14,319 bases of DNA from an uncultured Eubacteriales bacterium (GCA_900557175.1 USSL01000024.1:1-14319); one strand, 5' to 3'; positions 1-7,587 are shown, counted from the stretch's first letter. The notes: generated by a model not told the origin, from the letters alone. Numbers and translations: made by a program.

Positions 1-17
1 TAACTTAATTTTACACC

Positions 18-55
18 AACTGCCGGATTCTTTCGAGGTCTGGCAGTTATTTTTT
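18..55 (+). terminator. Intrinsic terminator of a gene left of the window
   Basis: AACTGCC (18-24) pairs with GGCAGTT (42-48), and the stem extends inward by about three more pairs including one G-U. It is followed at once by a run of six T on the + strand (50-55). The other strand has no comparable T run, so it should stop rightward transcription. The window opens with TAA, which could be the stop codon of the gene it serves, but that gene is not visible. Confidence 0.75.
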
Positions 56-62
56 GCACTAG

Positions 63-101
63 AAAAGGAGCTGCGCACTAATTACTTAGTGCGACAGCCC
101 C
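63..101 (-). terminator. Intrinsic terminator of the cysteine desulfidase gene
   Basis: On the - strand a long stem begins four bases after the desulfidase stop codon. GGGGCTG (101-95) pairs with CAGCTCC (73-67) with one G-U. Inside it CGCACTAA pairs perfectly with TTAGTGCG (74-81 and 86-93) around a four-base loop, with one bulged base. Four T (66-63) follow. Together with the + strand terminator at 18-55 it separates two convergent transcripts. Confidence 0.8.
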
Positions 102-104
102 ATT

Positions 105-1481
105 TTAATCAACGCACGTCATCATATGTATGATTTCTCTATCTGTCTCCTTCATACCGTCCCGGCCAAGCGTACATATATTCTGAATAGTTTTCTCAAC
201 GCCCTTTGACACAAGTCCCTCTCCGGCGTAAAACTGCTGTCCGTTTAAATACATTTCATAGCCGAGAATACCGGCCTCCACCGACATCGCAATCTTTGCC
301 GCACAGGAAGCCTTTGCGCCGTCACAAATCATTCCCGAAGTAATCGCCAGTGTATTGACAAGTGTGTGCGCCACCGTCTCAAAATCACCGCCTTTAAGAT
401 AAGCAATGCCAGCCGCTGCTGCCGCACCGGCGCTGACCGCGCCGCAATAAGCCGACAGAGAACCGATACCCTTTTTCTGGTGGATCGCCGTCAGATTCGC
501 AAGGACAAGTGCCCGGTAAAGCCGTTCTTTTTCAGCGCCAATTTCCTTTGCATATTCAATCACCGGCAAAGAAACTGTCAGTCCCTGATTGCCGCTGCCT
601 GAATTAATAACAACCGGAAGTTCACAGCCATTCATCCGCGCATCTGAACCGGCCGCCGCCCGCGCTTTCGCACGGCTGCGTACATCACTGCCGCATGTTT
701 TTAAAATCACCTTGCCGATATTGGCACCGTAATCACCTCGAAGCCCCTCGTCAGAAATTTTTGTATTATATTCAATCTGCCGGTCAAGGACAGCTTCCAC
801 CGGGCTTATATCCGCACTGTCGGCATAATCATAAATATCACGGATATTCAAATATCCATACAGTGTATCGGCAGCTTTGTCTGAATCATCCGAACCAGCG
901 GCTTTATCTGGAGCATCCGAACTACCGGCTTTATCACTCACACCGGCAGCACTTAATGTTTGCACTTCGCCATCACAATCGCTGACATCGGTCTGATCAA
1001 GCAGCACTTCATCATTTTTTCTCATGTATACAATATTCGTATGCTTTCCTGAAATACGCACAGCAGCGCTCTCATCGCCCTTATAAACATTCACAAAAAT
1101 ATCAAGTGTCGCTTTGGACTCTGACTGCTTAATCGTTATCGGTGTTTCTTCTAAATATTTTTTGAAAAATACTTTTTCCGCCTCCGTCACCATTGAGAGC
1201 ACTTCCAGCTCCAAATCCTCACGGCCGGCAGTAATACCGATAGCTGCTGCCGCTTCAATGCCTCTGGCACCGCCCGTATTCGGTACGATGACACTTTTCA
1301 CATTTTTAATAATATTGCCGCTTGCAAAGACAACAACACGTTCCGGCAGCACGCCCAAAAGTGCTCTTGCCTTTGCCGCACAGTATGCAAGGGCAATCGG
1401 TTCTGTACAGCCCATCGCCGGTACAAGCTCCCGTTTTAATATTTCCTCATATGCTTTCATCACAGCCTTCTTATTTTCCAT
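105..1481 (-). CDS. L-cysteine desulfidase / serine dehydratase alpha-like family protein (CyuA/CdsB, UPF0597 type)
   Basis: Predicted cytoplasmic Fe-S enzyme of the family that splits L-cysteine into pyruvate, ammonia and sulfide, as known for Methanocaldococcus CDS and E. coli CyuA (YhaM). Visible family marks are the N-terminal GCTEP motif with Cys25, a glycine-rich INSGSGNQG segment, YCGAVSAGAAAAAG, and the C-terminal ICDGAKASC pair of cysteines that fits a cluster-binding site. I chose the ATG at 1481 over the one at 1511: GAGG lies eight bases upstream of it, and it puts the GCTEP cysteine at residue 25, as I recall for the archaeal enzyme. At 458 residues it is somewhat longer than the roughly 430 usual for the family. 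The excess fits a Ser/Asp/Lys/Ala-rich repeat insertion near residues 180-210. It is a single-gene unit with its own promoter and terminator. Substrate (cysteine or another amino acid) is inferred from the family only. Confidence 0.88.
   Translation of the reverse strand: MENKKAVMKAYEEILKRELVPAMGCTEPIALAYCAAKARALLGVLPERVVVFASGNIIKNVKSVIVPNTGGARGIEAAAAIGITAGREDLELEVLSMVTEAEKVFFKKYLEETPITIKQSESKATLDIFVNVYKGDESAAVRISGKHTNIVYMRKNDEVLLDQTDVSDCDGEVQTLSAAGVSDKAGSSDAPDKAAGSDDSDKAADTLYGYLNIRDIYDYADSADISPVEAVLDRQIEYNTKISDEGLRGDYGANIGKVILKTCGSDVRSRAKARAAAGSDARMNGCELPVVINSGSGNQGLTVSLPVIEYAKEIGAEKERLYRALVLANLTAIHQKKGIGSLSAYCGAVSAGAAAAAGIAYLKGGDFETVAHTLVNTLAITSGMICDGAKASCAAKIAMSVEAGILGYEMYLNGQQFYAGEGLVSKGVEKTIQNICTLGRDGMKETDREIIHMMTCVD
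873..935 (-). repeat. 27-bp tandem repeat inside the desulfidase gene
   Basis: Two 27-base units (873-899 and 900-926) sit head to tail, and the first nine bases of a third follow (927-935). They are in frame and encode a nine-residue unit with the pattern DKA(A/G)(G/S)SD(D/A)(S/P). The repeat lies between the conserved N-terminal and C-terminal parts of the protein, so it looks like a surface-loop expansion that leaves the reading frame intact. Confidence 0.75.
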
Positions 1482-1530
1482 GTTCCCTACCTCATTTAAC
1501 AGACTTTTCATTTGAAGTTTTTCTCTACTT

Positions 1531-1560
1531 AGTATACAATCAGAATATATTATCAGTCAA
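1531..1560 (-). promoter_or_regulatory. Sigma-A-like promoter of the desulfidase gene
   Basis: On the - strand TTGACT (1560-1555) is followed after 18 bases by TATACT (1536-1531). Transcription would start near 1524, about 40 bases before the ATG at 1481. The fit to consensus is five of six bases in each box. Confidence 0.6.
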
Positions 1561-1707
1561 TGTACAGGGGTGTTCATTGTGAAAAAACATACAAAAATTG
1601 CTGTACTGACTTGTCCGCCGCTTTATTCGGCGTGCGCGCTAAATCCATACGCCTTCCGTGATGTTGATGATATTTTTGTCTATATCGCCTTTGAAAAATC
1701 ATCGCCC

Positions 1708-1761
1708 AAAAAGCGTCCCCACAGCCCGGTCACTGACCGATATACCGCAGGGACGCTTTTT
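1708..1761 (-). terminator. Long-loop terminator after the DarA-family gene, possibly bidirectional
   Basis: A perfect 12-base inverted repeat (1708-1719 with 1750-1761) begins with A5 and ends with T5, so each strand sees a GC-rich stem followed by T5. The 30-base loop holds a second small stem, CGGTC-ACT-GACCG (1727-1739). It starts five bases beyond the stop codon of the DarA-family gene on the - strand. The stretch between here and the desulfidase promoter (about 1561-1707) holds nothing I recognise apart from a small hairpin CGCCG-CTTTATT-CGGCG. Confidence 0.7.
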
Positions 1762-1766
1762 AATTT

Positions 1767-2105
1767 TCAATACTTTTCAAACTGTTCGACGTTTAACACA
1801 AATACCGTACTGCCGCCCACATTCACGTTAATCGGAACTGAATTAACAGAACTGATGGCGCCCTTTCCCGAAACAAGTCCCGGATTTGTATAGGACACTG
1901 TCTTTCGCTCGCCGGAATTTGTCTTAATAATTTCAAGTGCTTTTTCCACATCTGCATCATCTGTGACAATCATGATTGTCGTATTTTTATTTTTCAAAAA
2001 TCCGCCGGTTGTCGAAAGCTTCGTTACAAAAAAACGATTTTGTGTCAATTCATCAATCGTATCCATCTCGTCATCCTTATGCAGGATTGCAATAATCATC
2101 TTCAT
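1767..2105 (-). CDS. darA: Cyclic-di-AMP receptor family protein (DarA/PstA, PII-like)
   Basis: Small cytoplasmic PII-like signal protein; known members are trimers that bind cyclic di-AMP. The 112-residue length is normal. Visible family features are the MKMIIAI first strand, the VTKLSTTGGFLKNKNTT segment (residues 27-43) that forms much of the nucleotide pocket, and the C-terminal VNVGGSTVFVLNVEQF. Compared from memory with Staphylococcus aureus PstA, Thr28, Phe36, Leu37 and Asn41 are kept. Arg26 is Phe here, Gly47 is Val, and the middle loop lacks the usual PMGGSADSYIPYP-like stretch. It has a strong AGGAGG eight bases before the ATG, and lies 25 bases after a large ABC permease, probably in the same transcript. 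Family membership is firm; binding of c-di-AMP is inferred and the substitutions make it less certain. Confidence 0.9.
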   Translation of the reverse strand: MKMIIAILHKDDEMDTIDELTQNRFFVTKLSTTGGFLKNKNTTIMIVTDDADVEKALEIIKTNSGERKTVSYTNPGLVSGKGAISSVNSVPINVNVGGSTVFVLNVEQFEKY

Positions 2106-2130
2106 AGCTTATTCCTCCTAAAGAACCGGA

Positions 2131-5100
2131 CTATTCCTTCACCTGAAGAAATTCCAACGGCCGCCTTCTCACAGATACTGCCGCACTGATGATTGATGCC
2201 GCAGCGCCGAACCCAAGACAAATAGCCGCACAGCCCATTATTGTTATGAGTATATTCTCACTTATTCCGTCTAATGTCAAGCATGAAACAAGCACACCGG
2301 CGCAAAGCCCGAGCGTACACACAATCAGACGCTCCGCGCTTAAAATAACGCCGATTCTCAGCTTCGTTGTGCCCAGCACCCGCATAATAGCTGTCTCCTT
2401 ATACGACTGCACTGTCAAAAGCACGCATAAAAGCATTGTCACAAGCACTGCCACAGCAAGCACAATCGGATAAAGTACGCGCATCAGCGTATTATTCTTC
2501 TCAAGCGGCTCAACGGCATTTGTCAGCTCGCTCTCGTTTAAATTATAATCAACTTCTATATAATCCTTAGATGAATAATTACTGAGAATTTCCTTTATCT
2601 CTGCTTTGAACTCACCAATTTTCCTGTTCTGAGATGCCTTTGCCAAAAATTCCACATCGGTATAATAAACACCGCTCGTTCCTACAAGATTTTCGTAAGC
2701 CCCCGACGGCATGATGACTTGATAAGCCGATGGTTCTGCTTCTTCTGTAAAGCTTCCGGCAATTGTATAAATCTGACTTCTTGACTCCGGATTTGTAATA
2801 AATGTCCCCTTCCGGCTGACAATAATTTTCACACGGTCACCAACAGCACTGCCAAGCATTTCAAGAACATCTTTGCGGATAATCACAGTTTCTGCTTCGG
2901 GATCATATTTTTTTGCTTCAAATATGGACATATCATATCCATCGGCAAATTCAATCTGTGTTGTCCCTGATTTCAGAGGCTTATAAGCATTTTTATGATT
3001 AATTACAAGCGCATTCGGATCACCGCTGCCATAGCTGTTATTCCCCGTTTCCTGATTTTTTTCATCAACAGCCGCTATTATAACATCTTCTTCTGTCTGT
3101 GCACAAATCTCCGAAAAACGTTGAGTCTTCTCTAAATCTGTGACCGCCCATTTCGGAATATTACCCACCTTATCGTAAACAGAAACAGCCATTTGTTTAG
3201 GCACAATATTTCCTGTCATCTCAACCGTATTATATAATGTTTCAATTTTCTCCTCGTTAAGCTTCATAGTACTTTGCAACCAGCCAAGACCAAAAATAAA
3301 TGCCACAAGCACAATCACAACCATCATTCCCCGGCCTGCTGTGCGCACCAAATGTCTGCATATATATCTCACTCCCTGTCCCGCACCTGCCCGTTCGCCG
3401 GTTTGAGCAACATGTACTGTTTTACTAACCTTAGATGTACCATCTGCGTCTGCTAAACTGCCGGAAATTTCCGACTTTATGCTGCCGGAGATTTCCGGCT
3501 TTATTAATATACTATCTTCAGCTATCGGTAATTTTTCTGATAAGTCATCTGTTATCTCCGTCTTACCTGCCTTTTTTATCTTTGCCGCAGTCCCCTGCAT
3601 CACCTGCATCAGAGAACGGCGTCCAAGCATATGGACAGCCACTGACATCATCACCATCCAAAGGATAATAACACCGGCACACATGACGAAAAGCCGGTAT
3701 ATCGGAAGCGATACTTCTCCGACAGCTGCTACAGTTTTTGCCGATGCGTCAGTCACCTCTCCTGCTGTCAATGTCATTTCCCTAAGACCTGCCATCGTCT
3801 CTGATGCCTGCTTAAGTCCATAGCGCCACGATACCAATCCGCCAATCACAATCGCCGGTGCGGCAGTCGCTGCAGATGTCTCCATCAGCATACGCGCTGC
3901 GCTGCCTTTTGATTTTCCAAGCAGACGCACCATCGTCCAACTGCTTTTATGAATATAAATAAAGAAAATAACGCCAAATGCCATAACCGCTGTAAGAATT
4001 AAGGCAAATACAATGACGCCTGTAAAAACACTTTGACGTAAAGGTCCCACTGCTGCCTTAAAATCCTCCCAGCCGTTCTTTTCAAATTCCGGAACACAAC
4101 CGATTTCTTCAAGCATGGCACCCGTGCCTTCCATAAAAGCATCCATATGATCTGCTGACTTTAAGATAAAAGTAAAATTATACATGTTAATCCAGCTCGG
4201 CCATTCTGCAGGCACAAGACTGTCAGGCATATAAATTTTTGCCTCATACCCAATACTTCCGGTTTTTTCGTCATAAGAGTTGTAAATCCCGACAATCTCA
4301 AGATTAACATCCGTCGAACCGCCATCCCACTGACATTCGGAAATCACTCTCGGTTCATTTTTCACTAAAGCATTATACTGAGTCCACTCGCTGTCTCCCC
4401 ATGAAGCCATATCTTCAACATTAAGGCCAGCCTCCTCAAGTGCCTTATCCGTACTAAAAGTTGTATTTATACCTTCATGAATTTTAATCTGAAGTTTATC
4501 GCCAATATCAAGGCCTCTCTTTTCGGCAAATGTTTTATGAATGACACAAACCTGATTTTTATTCATATCATCCGTCCGGTTCAGTGCACGTCCCTTTTCA
4601 ATATAAAAAGTATCTGAAAATGAAGGCATTCTCGTCATATCTTTTGCTGTCACCATTATAGAATTATACACACTTTCCATGCGCGTTTTCATATCCACAA
4701 CAATATCAGGATTTGCAATCTGAGGCTCACCGTCCTCCACCGGATAAAAATAAGTGCCGTCACCCATACCTACAGCCCGGAATGCCAAAACTGTATCACC
4801 GAAATATCCGAACGAATGACGGGTAATCTCCGCACGCCACAGATACTGCTCTCCCTTTTTTGGCAGAGACTCCGGCTTAAAATCTGAAAAATATTTTATT
4901 GTCACTTCCTCACCGACAGGGATATTTTCTTCAAAACCGGCTACAGCTTCGTCAATACGCACATTGACATTTGACAAATATGTGTAGTTTCCCGATGTTC
5001 CGGGACCGCTGTAACCATAATCTTTATCCTCCATAAGATCCGGATTACTGATGACCGTTCCGTAAAAATAACTTATATTTTTCAGATCATTCAAGGTATT

Positions 5101-5409
5101 ATCTGCATCACCTGCAGGTATACCATCAATTACCCCTATATATTCCCGGTTAATGTCCAAATAGTCAACTGCCGGATCTGTTTTCAGAAGCTTTGCGCCT
5201 TCTGCTGTCGAATCAGCCTCTACGGATTCCGGCCTTAGCCGCCCGACCGGCTTATAGTATTCCTCAAGCTTTGCCGTCTCACCGGTCACGACCATATACT
5301 CGACAAGTTTTACCATAAAGCCGAAGCTGATCACTCCAATGAGCAGAAATACAATAAGCGACTTCAACGGTTTTCTCGCCGCTGATTTTAAAAATACATT
5401 TCTCCGCAT
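2131..5409 (-). CDS. FtsX/MacB-type ABC transporter permease, two fused halves, 1092 aa
   Basis: Membrane subunit of an ABC transporter of the FtsX-like class, whose members move lipoproteins, lipids or antimicrobial peptides or transmit force rather than import solutes. Hydrophobic segments lie near residues 17-40, 461-486, 511-527, 573-595, 694-712, 979-1001, 1023-1045 and 1053-1078. This gives two four-helix units, each with a large outer domain between its first and second helix (about 41-460 and 713-978). The segments WTMVRLLG (491-498) and TAIMRVLG (near 1012) follow the second helix of each half, where FtsX proteins have the loop that contacts the ATPase. A charged, low-complexity linker (about 605-680) joins the halves. 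The ATG at 5409 has GGGGG seven bases upstream. No ATPase gene is adjacent, so its partner must be encoded elsewhere. Substrate unknown. A DarA-family gene follows 25 bases downstream. Confidence 0.88.
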   Translation of the reverse strand: MRRNVFLKSAARKPLKSLIVFLLIGVISFGFMVKLVEYMVVTGETAKLEEYYKPVGRLRPESVEADSTAEGAKLLKTDPAVDYLDINREYIGVIDGIPAGDADNTLNDLKNISYFYGTVISNPDLMEDKDYGYSGPGTSGNYTYLSNVNVRIDEAVAGFEENIPVGEEVTIKYFSDFKPESLPKKGEQYLWRAEITRHSFGYFGDTVLAFRAVGMGDGTYFYPVEDGEPQIANPDIVVDMKTRMESVYNSIMVTAKDMTRMPSFSDTFYIEKGRALNRTDDMNKNQVCVIHKTFAEKRGLDIGDKLQIKIHEGINTTFSTDKALEEAGLNVEDMASWGDSEWTQYNALVKNEPRVISECQWDGGSTDVNLEIVGIYNSYDEKTGSIGYEAKIYMPDSLVPAEWPSWINMYNFTFILKSADHMDAFMEGTGAMLEEIGCVPEFEKNGWEDFKAAVGPLRQSVFTGVIVFALILTAVMAFGVIFFIYIHKSSWTMVRLLGKSKGSAARMLMETSAATAAPAIVIGGLVSWRYGLKQASETMAGLREMTLTAGEVTDASAKTVAAVGEVSLPIYRLFVMCAGVIILWMVMMSVAVHMLGRRSLMQVMQGTAAKIKKAGKTEITDDLSEKLPIAEDSILIKPEISGSIKSEISGSLADADGTSKVSKTVHVAQTGERAGAGQGVRYICRHLVRTAGRGMMVVIVLVAFIFGLGWLQSTMKLNEEKIETLYNTVEMTGNIVPKQMAVSVYDKVGNIPKWAVTDLEKTQRFSEICAQTEEDVIIAAVDEKNQETGNNSYGSGDPNALVINHKNAYKPLKSGTTQIEFADGYDMSIFEAKKYDPEAETVIIRKDVLEMLGSAVGDRVKIIVSRKGTFITNPESRSQIYTIAGSFTEEAEPSAYQVIMPSGAYENLVGTSGVYYTDVEFLAKASQNRKIGEFKAEIKEILSNYSSKDYIEVDYNLNESELTNAVEPLEKNNTLMRVLYPIVLAVAVLVTMLLCVLLTVQSYKETAIMRVLGTTKLRIGVILSAERLIVCTLGLCAGVLVSCLTLDGISENILITIMGCAAICLGFGAAASIISAAVSVRRRPLEFLQVKE
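3458..3505 (-). repeat. 24-bp in-frame duplication in the permease linker
   Basis: Two adjacent 24-base copies (3458-3481 and 3482-3505) differ at three positions. They encode two similar eight-residue units, IKPEISGS and IKSEISGS (residues about 636-651), in the hydrophilic linker between the two halves of the permease. Confidence 0.75.
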
Positions 5410-5412
5410 AAA

Positions 5413-5452
5413 AACACCCCCGTGTTATACATAAATTTTTATCCGCATTATA
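5413..5452 (-). promoter_or_regulatory. Possible -10 box and hairpin-presented ribosome binding site of the permease gene
   Basis: On the - strand TATAAT (5452-5447) is a good -10 box, but no convincing -35 box is seen at the right distance. Nearer the start codon, AACAC pairs with GTGTT (5426-5422 with 5417-5413) around a GGGG loop, so the ribosome binding site sits in the loop of a small hairpin. Promoter call is weak; the base pairing is directly visible. Confidence 0.35.
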
Positions 5453-5491
5453 TGTTTTATTATATATTACTTTACTAAAGCAGCGCAATAC

Positions 5492-5536
5492 AAAAATGCC
5501 CATTTGGCAGATAATTGTCTGTCAAATAGGCATTTT
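5492..5536 (-). terminator. Intrinsic terminator of the purO-purH unit
   Basis: A long imperfect stem begins about 15 bases after the transformylase stop codon on the - strand. AAAATGCC, ATTTG and CAGA on one side pair with TCTG, CAAAT and GGCATTTT on the other, with three single mismatches. A run of five T ends the structure in the leftward direction. It isolates the purine genes from the permease gene downstream. Confidence 0.8.
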
Positions 5537-5551
5537 CACCGAAATTTTTAA

Positions 5552-6730
5552 TTAATGATGGAATAAACGGATACCTGTAAAGCACATTGCCATGTCGTAT
5601 TTGTTGCATGTTTCGATGACATTATCATCTCTGATGGAACCGCCCGGCTGTGCAACATATTTCACGCCGCTTCTGTGAGCGCGCTCAATGTTATCGCCAA
5701 ATGGGAAGAATGCGTCGGAGCCAAGAGCCACATCCTGCATTTTATCAAGCCATGCTCGCTTTTCTTCTGCCGTGAATACTTCCGGCTTTACTTTGAAAAT
5801 CTTTTCCCATGCGCCGTCTGCAAGAACGTCCATATAATCATCGCCAATGTAAAGGTCAATGGCGTTATCTCTGTCGGCACGGCCGATTTTATCCACAAAC
5901 TGAAGGTCAAGCACCTTCGGACACTGACGCAAAAACCAGTTGTCTGCTTTCTGACCGGCAAGGCGCGTACAGTGGATTCTTGACTGCTGTCCCGCACCGA
6001 TACCGATTGCCTGTCCGCCCTTTGCATAACATACGGAATTGGACTGTGTATATTTTAATGTAATGAGTGAAATAATCAAATCAATTTTGGCACTGTCAGG
6101 AATCTCTTTATTTTCAGTCACCATATTTGCTAAAAGCTCACGGTTGATGGCAAGCTCATTTCTTCCCTGCTCAAATGTAATACCGAATACCTGCTTGTGC
6201 TCAATCGGATCAGGGCGGTAATTTTCATCAATCTGAATGATGTTATAATTGCCTTTTTTCTTTGCCTTTAAAATCTCAAGCGCTTCCGGCTCATAGCCCG
6301 GCGCGATAATACCGTCAGATACCTCGCGCTTTACAATTTTAGCTGTTGCCGCATCACACACATCAGATAAAGAAATAAAATCGCCGAAGGAGGACATACG
6401 GTCCGCGCCTCTCGCTCTCGCATAAGCGCTTGCAAGCGGTGAAAGCTCGCCCATGTCATCTACCCAGTAAATTTTGCGCTCAACCTCTGTCAGCGGAAGA
6501 CCGACAGCTGCACCTGCCGGCGATACGTGCTTAAAAGATGTCGCCGCAGGAAGTCCTGTCGCCTCTTTTAATTCACGGACAAGCTGCCAGCCGTTAAATG
6601 CATCTAAAAAGTTAATATAGCCCGGTCTGCCGTTTAACACAGTAATTGGCAGCTCGCTGCCATCATGCATATAAATGCGTGATGGTTTCTGATTTGGGTT
6701 ACAGCCGTATTTTAATTCAAATTCTTTCAT
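5552..6730 (-). CDS. purH: Stand-alone AICAR transformylase (phosphoribosylaminoimidazolecarboxamide formyltransferase)
   Basis: Transfers a formyl group from 10-formyltetrahydrofolate to AICAR, giving FAICAR, the second-last step of IMP synthesis; cytoplasmic. The N-terminus KYGCNPNQKP and the segment SFKHVSPAGAA (residues 65-75) are family hallmarks; Lys67 and His68 match the catalytic Lys-His pair of the transformylase domain. The C-terminal part has FPFGDNIERA, a QPGGSIRDD loop and the usual end RLFHH. At 392 residues it lacks the N-terminal IMP cyclohydrolase domain of ordinary bifunctional PurH (about 510-530 residues). That activity is supplied by the PurO-type gene 16 bases upstream. 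I chose the ATG at 6730 rather than the GTG at 6736 because GGAGG lies nine bases before the ATG but only three before the GTG. The symbol purH is used for the transformylase activity only. Confidence 0.93.
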   Translation of the reverse strand: MKEFELKYGCNPNQKPSRIYMHDGSELPITVLNGRPGYINFLDAFNGWQLVRELKEATGLPAATSFKHVSPAGAAVGLPLTEVERKIYWVDDMGELSPLASAYARARGADRMSSFGDFISLSDVCDAATAKIVKREVSDGIIAPGYEPEALEILKAKKKGNYNIIQIDENYRPDPIEHKQVFGITFEQGRNELAINRELLANMVTENKEIPDSAKIDLIISLITLKYTQSNSVCYAKGGQAIGIGAGQQSRIHCTRLAGQKADNWFLRQCPKVLDLQFVDKIGRADRDNAIDLYIGDDYMDVLADGAWEKIFKVKPEVFTAEEKRAWLDKMQDVALGSDAFFPFGDNIERAHRSGVKYVAQPGGSIRDDNVIETCNKYDMAMCFTGIRLFHH

Positions 6731-6746
6731 CTTCACAAACCTCCGA

Positions 6747-7460
6747 TTAATGATTTTTATTCACAATTCTTGTTTCGTATTTTCCTGTTTCAATATCAAT
6801 ATAGCGCACAAATAAAGAAACCTTGTTATCTTCGTTTAAGTTTGTCCATAAAAGATTTGTGTACACATCAATGTCATTTTCAACATCCACGAGCTTCGGC
6901 TCGCCCTCAAAGCTTGGCAGCGGACTGCCGTCGCCCATATATGTATGAATGAAATGTGCCTCGCCGTCAGCCGGATTTGTGTAAGCGAATGTATATCTGC
7001 AGCAGCTATCCGGATTGCCGTTATTGCTCTTTAAAATAGACATGGCATAATTATAGCTTCCGTTGTCAATATGCATAATACCGGAAATACGCGGTGTATA
7101 GTTCGGTGCGTCCGGCTCAAATTCTCTCGTTCTTAAAGCCTGCTCAAATGTCTGCTGCTTATCCATCAGCTCATAAATTGTATCCGTCTGGTCACCGTTG
7201 GTCACAATCGTCTTATTGCCAAGAACTCTCACCGGCGCATAAATAATAAGACTCGGATCAACAAGCTTTGACGGGTCGAAAGCCTGTGTGCGGATACCTG
7301 TGCCGTCCTCCACAAAAACACGGTTGCGGCTGTTTTCACTTCTTCCCATAATGAAATAAGCAGTCACTGCCTTTTTTCCGTCCGGCGTCTTACCGATAAT
7401 AATACCTCTGCCCGGATATGTGTTTGATGCTAACTCATCTGCGATTGAAACCATTTTCAT
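6747..7460 (-). CDS. purO: PurO-type IMP cyclohydrolase
   Basis: Closes the ring of FAICAR to give IMP, the last step of purine nucleotide synthesis. The protein belongs by motif to the PurO family (IMP_cyclohyd, NTN-hydrolase-like fold) first known from archaea. It shows the N-terminal YPGRGIIIG, the MGRSENSRNRVF segment (about residues 37-48) and the NPADGEAHFIHTYMGDG stretch near residue 165. At 237 residues it is a little longer than the roughly 200 of archaeal PurO. The ATG at 7460 is preferred to the one at 7466 because AGGAG lies seven bases upstream of it and only about one from the other. It is first in a two-gene unit with the stand-alone AICAR transformylase, which fits a split replacement for bifunctional PurH. 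The assignment is from motifs and context. Confidence 0.9.
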   Translation of the reverse strand: MKMVSIADELASNTYPGRGIIIGKTPDGKKAVTAYFIMGRSENSRNRVFVEDGTGIRTQAFDPSKLVDPSLIIYAPVRVLGNKTIVTNGDQTDTIYELMDKQQTFEQALRTREFEPDAPNYTPRISGIMHIDNGSYNYAMSILKSNNGNPDSCCRYTFAYTNPADGEAHFIHTYMGDGSPLPSFEGEPKLVDVENDIDVYTNLLWTNLNEDNKVSLFVRYIDIETGKYETRIVNKNH

Positions 7461-7503
7461 ATTCATTCTCCTTTAAAATAAGTGTCATCTGAACTCTAAA
7501 GTT

Positions 7504-7542
7504 AGCCTATCTCATTTTAAAAAATTTGTCAACGCATTGACA
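7504..7542 (-). promoter_or_regulatory. Promoter of purO-purH with an overlapping palindrome
   Basis: On the - strand TTGACA (7532-7527) is followed after 17 bases by TAGGCT (7509-7504), a perfect -35 with a weak -10. The -35 box is one arm of the palindrome TGTCAA-N4-TTGACA (7527-7542), which could be an operator. The leader of about 35 bases is too short for a purine riboswitch and none is seen. Confidence 0.5.
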
Positions 7543-7587
7543 TTAATTAGATATATTAAATTATATCAACATTTTTATAAGCAGTAC

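Noticed and set aside
1114..1515. 133-codon open frame on the + strand
   Set aside because: It runs antisense through the conserved N-terminal part of the desulfidase gene and shows no recognisable protein pattern.
1570..1893. Open frame on the + strand between the desulfidase and DarA-family genes, with AGGGG near a GTG at 1579
   Set aside because: It would read through the 1708-1761 terminator hairpin and into the reverse of the DarA-family gene; the sequence resembles no family I know. A short decayed gene at 1579-1707 cannot be excluded.
5279..5503. 74-codon frame on the - strand across the permease start
   Set aside because: It overlaps the terminator of the purine unit and the permease leader, and is out of frame with the clear permease start.
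7461..7587. Purine riboswitch ahead of purO
   Set aside because: The leader is only about 35 bases from the likely start point and shows no three-way junction or conserved riboswitch core.
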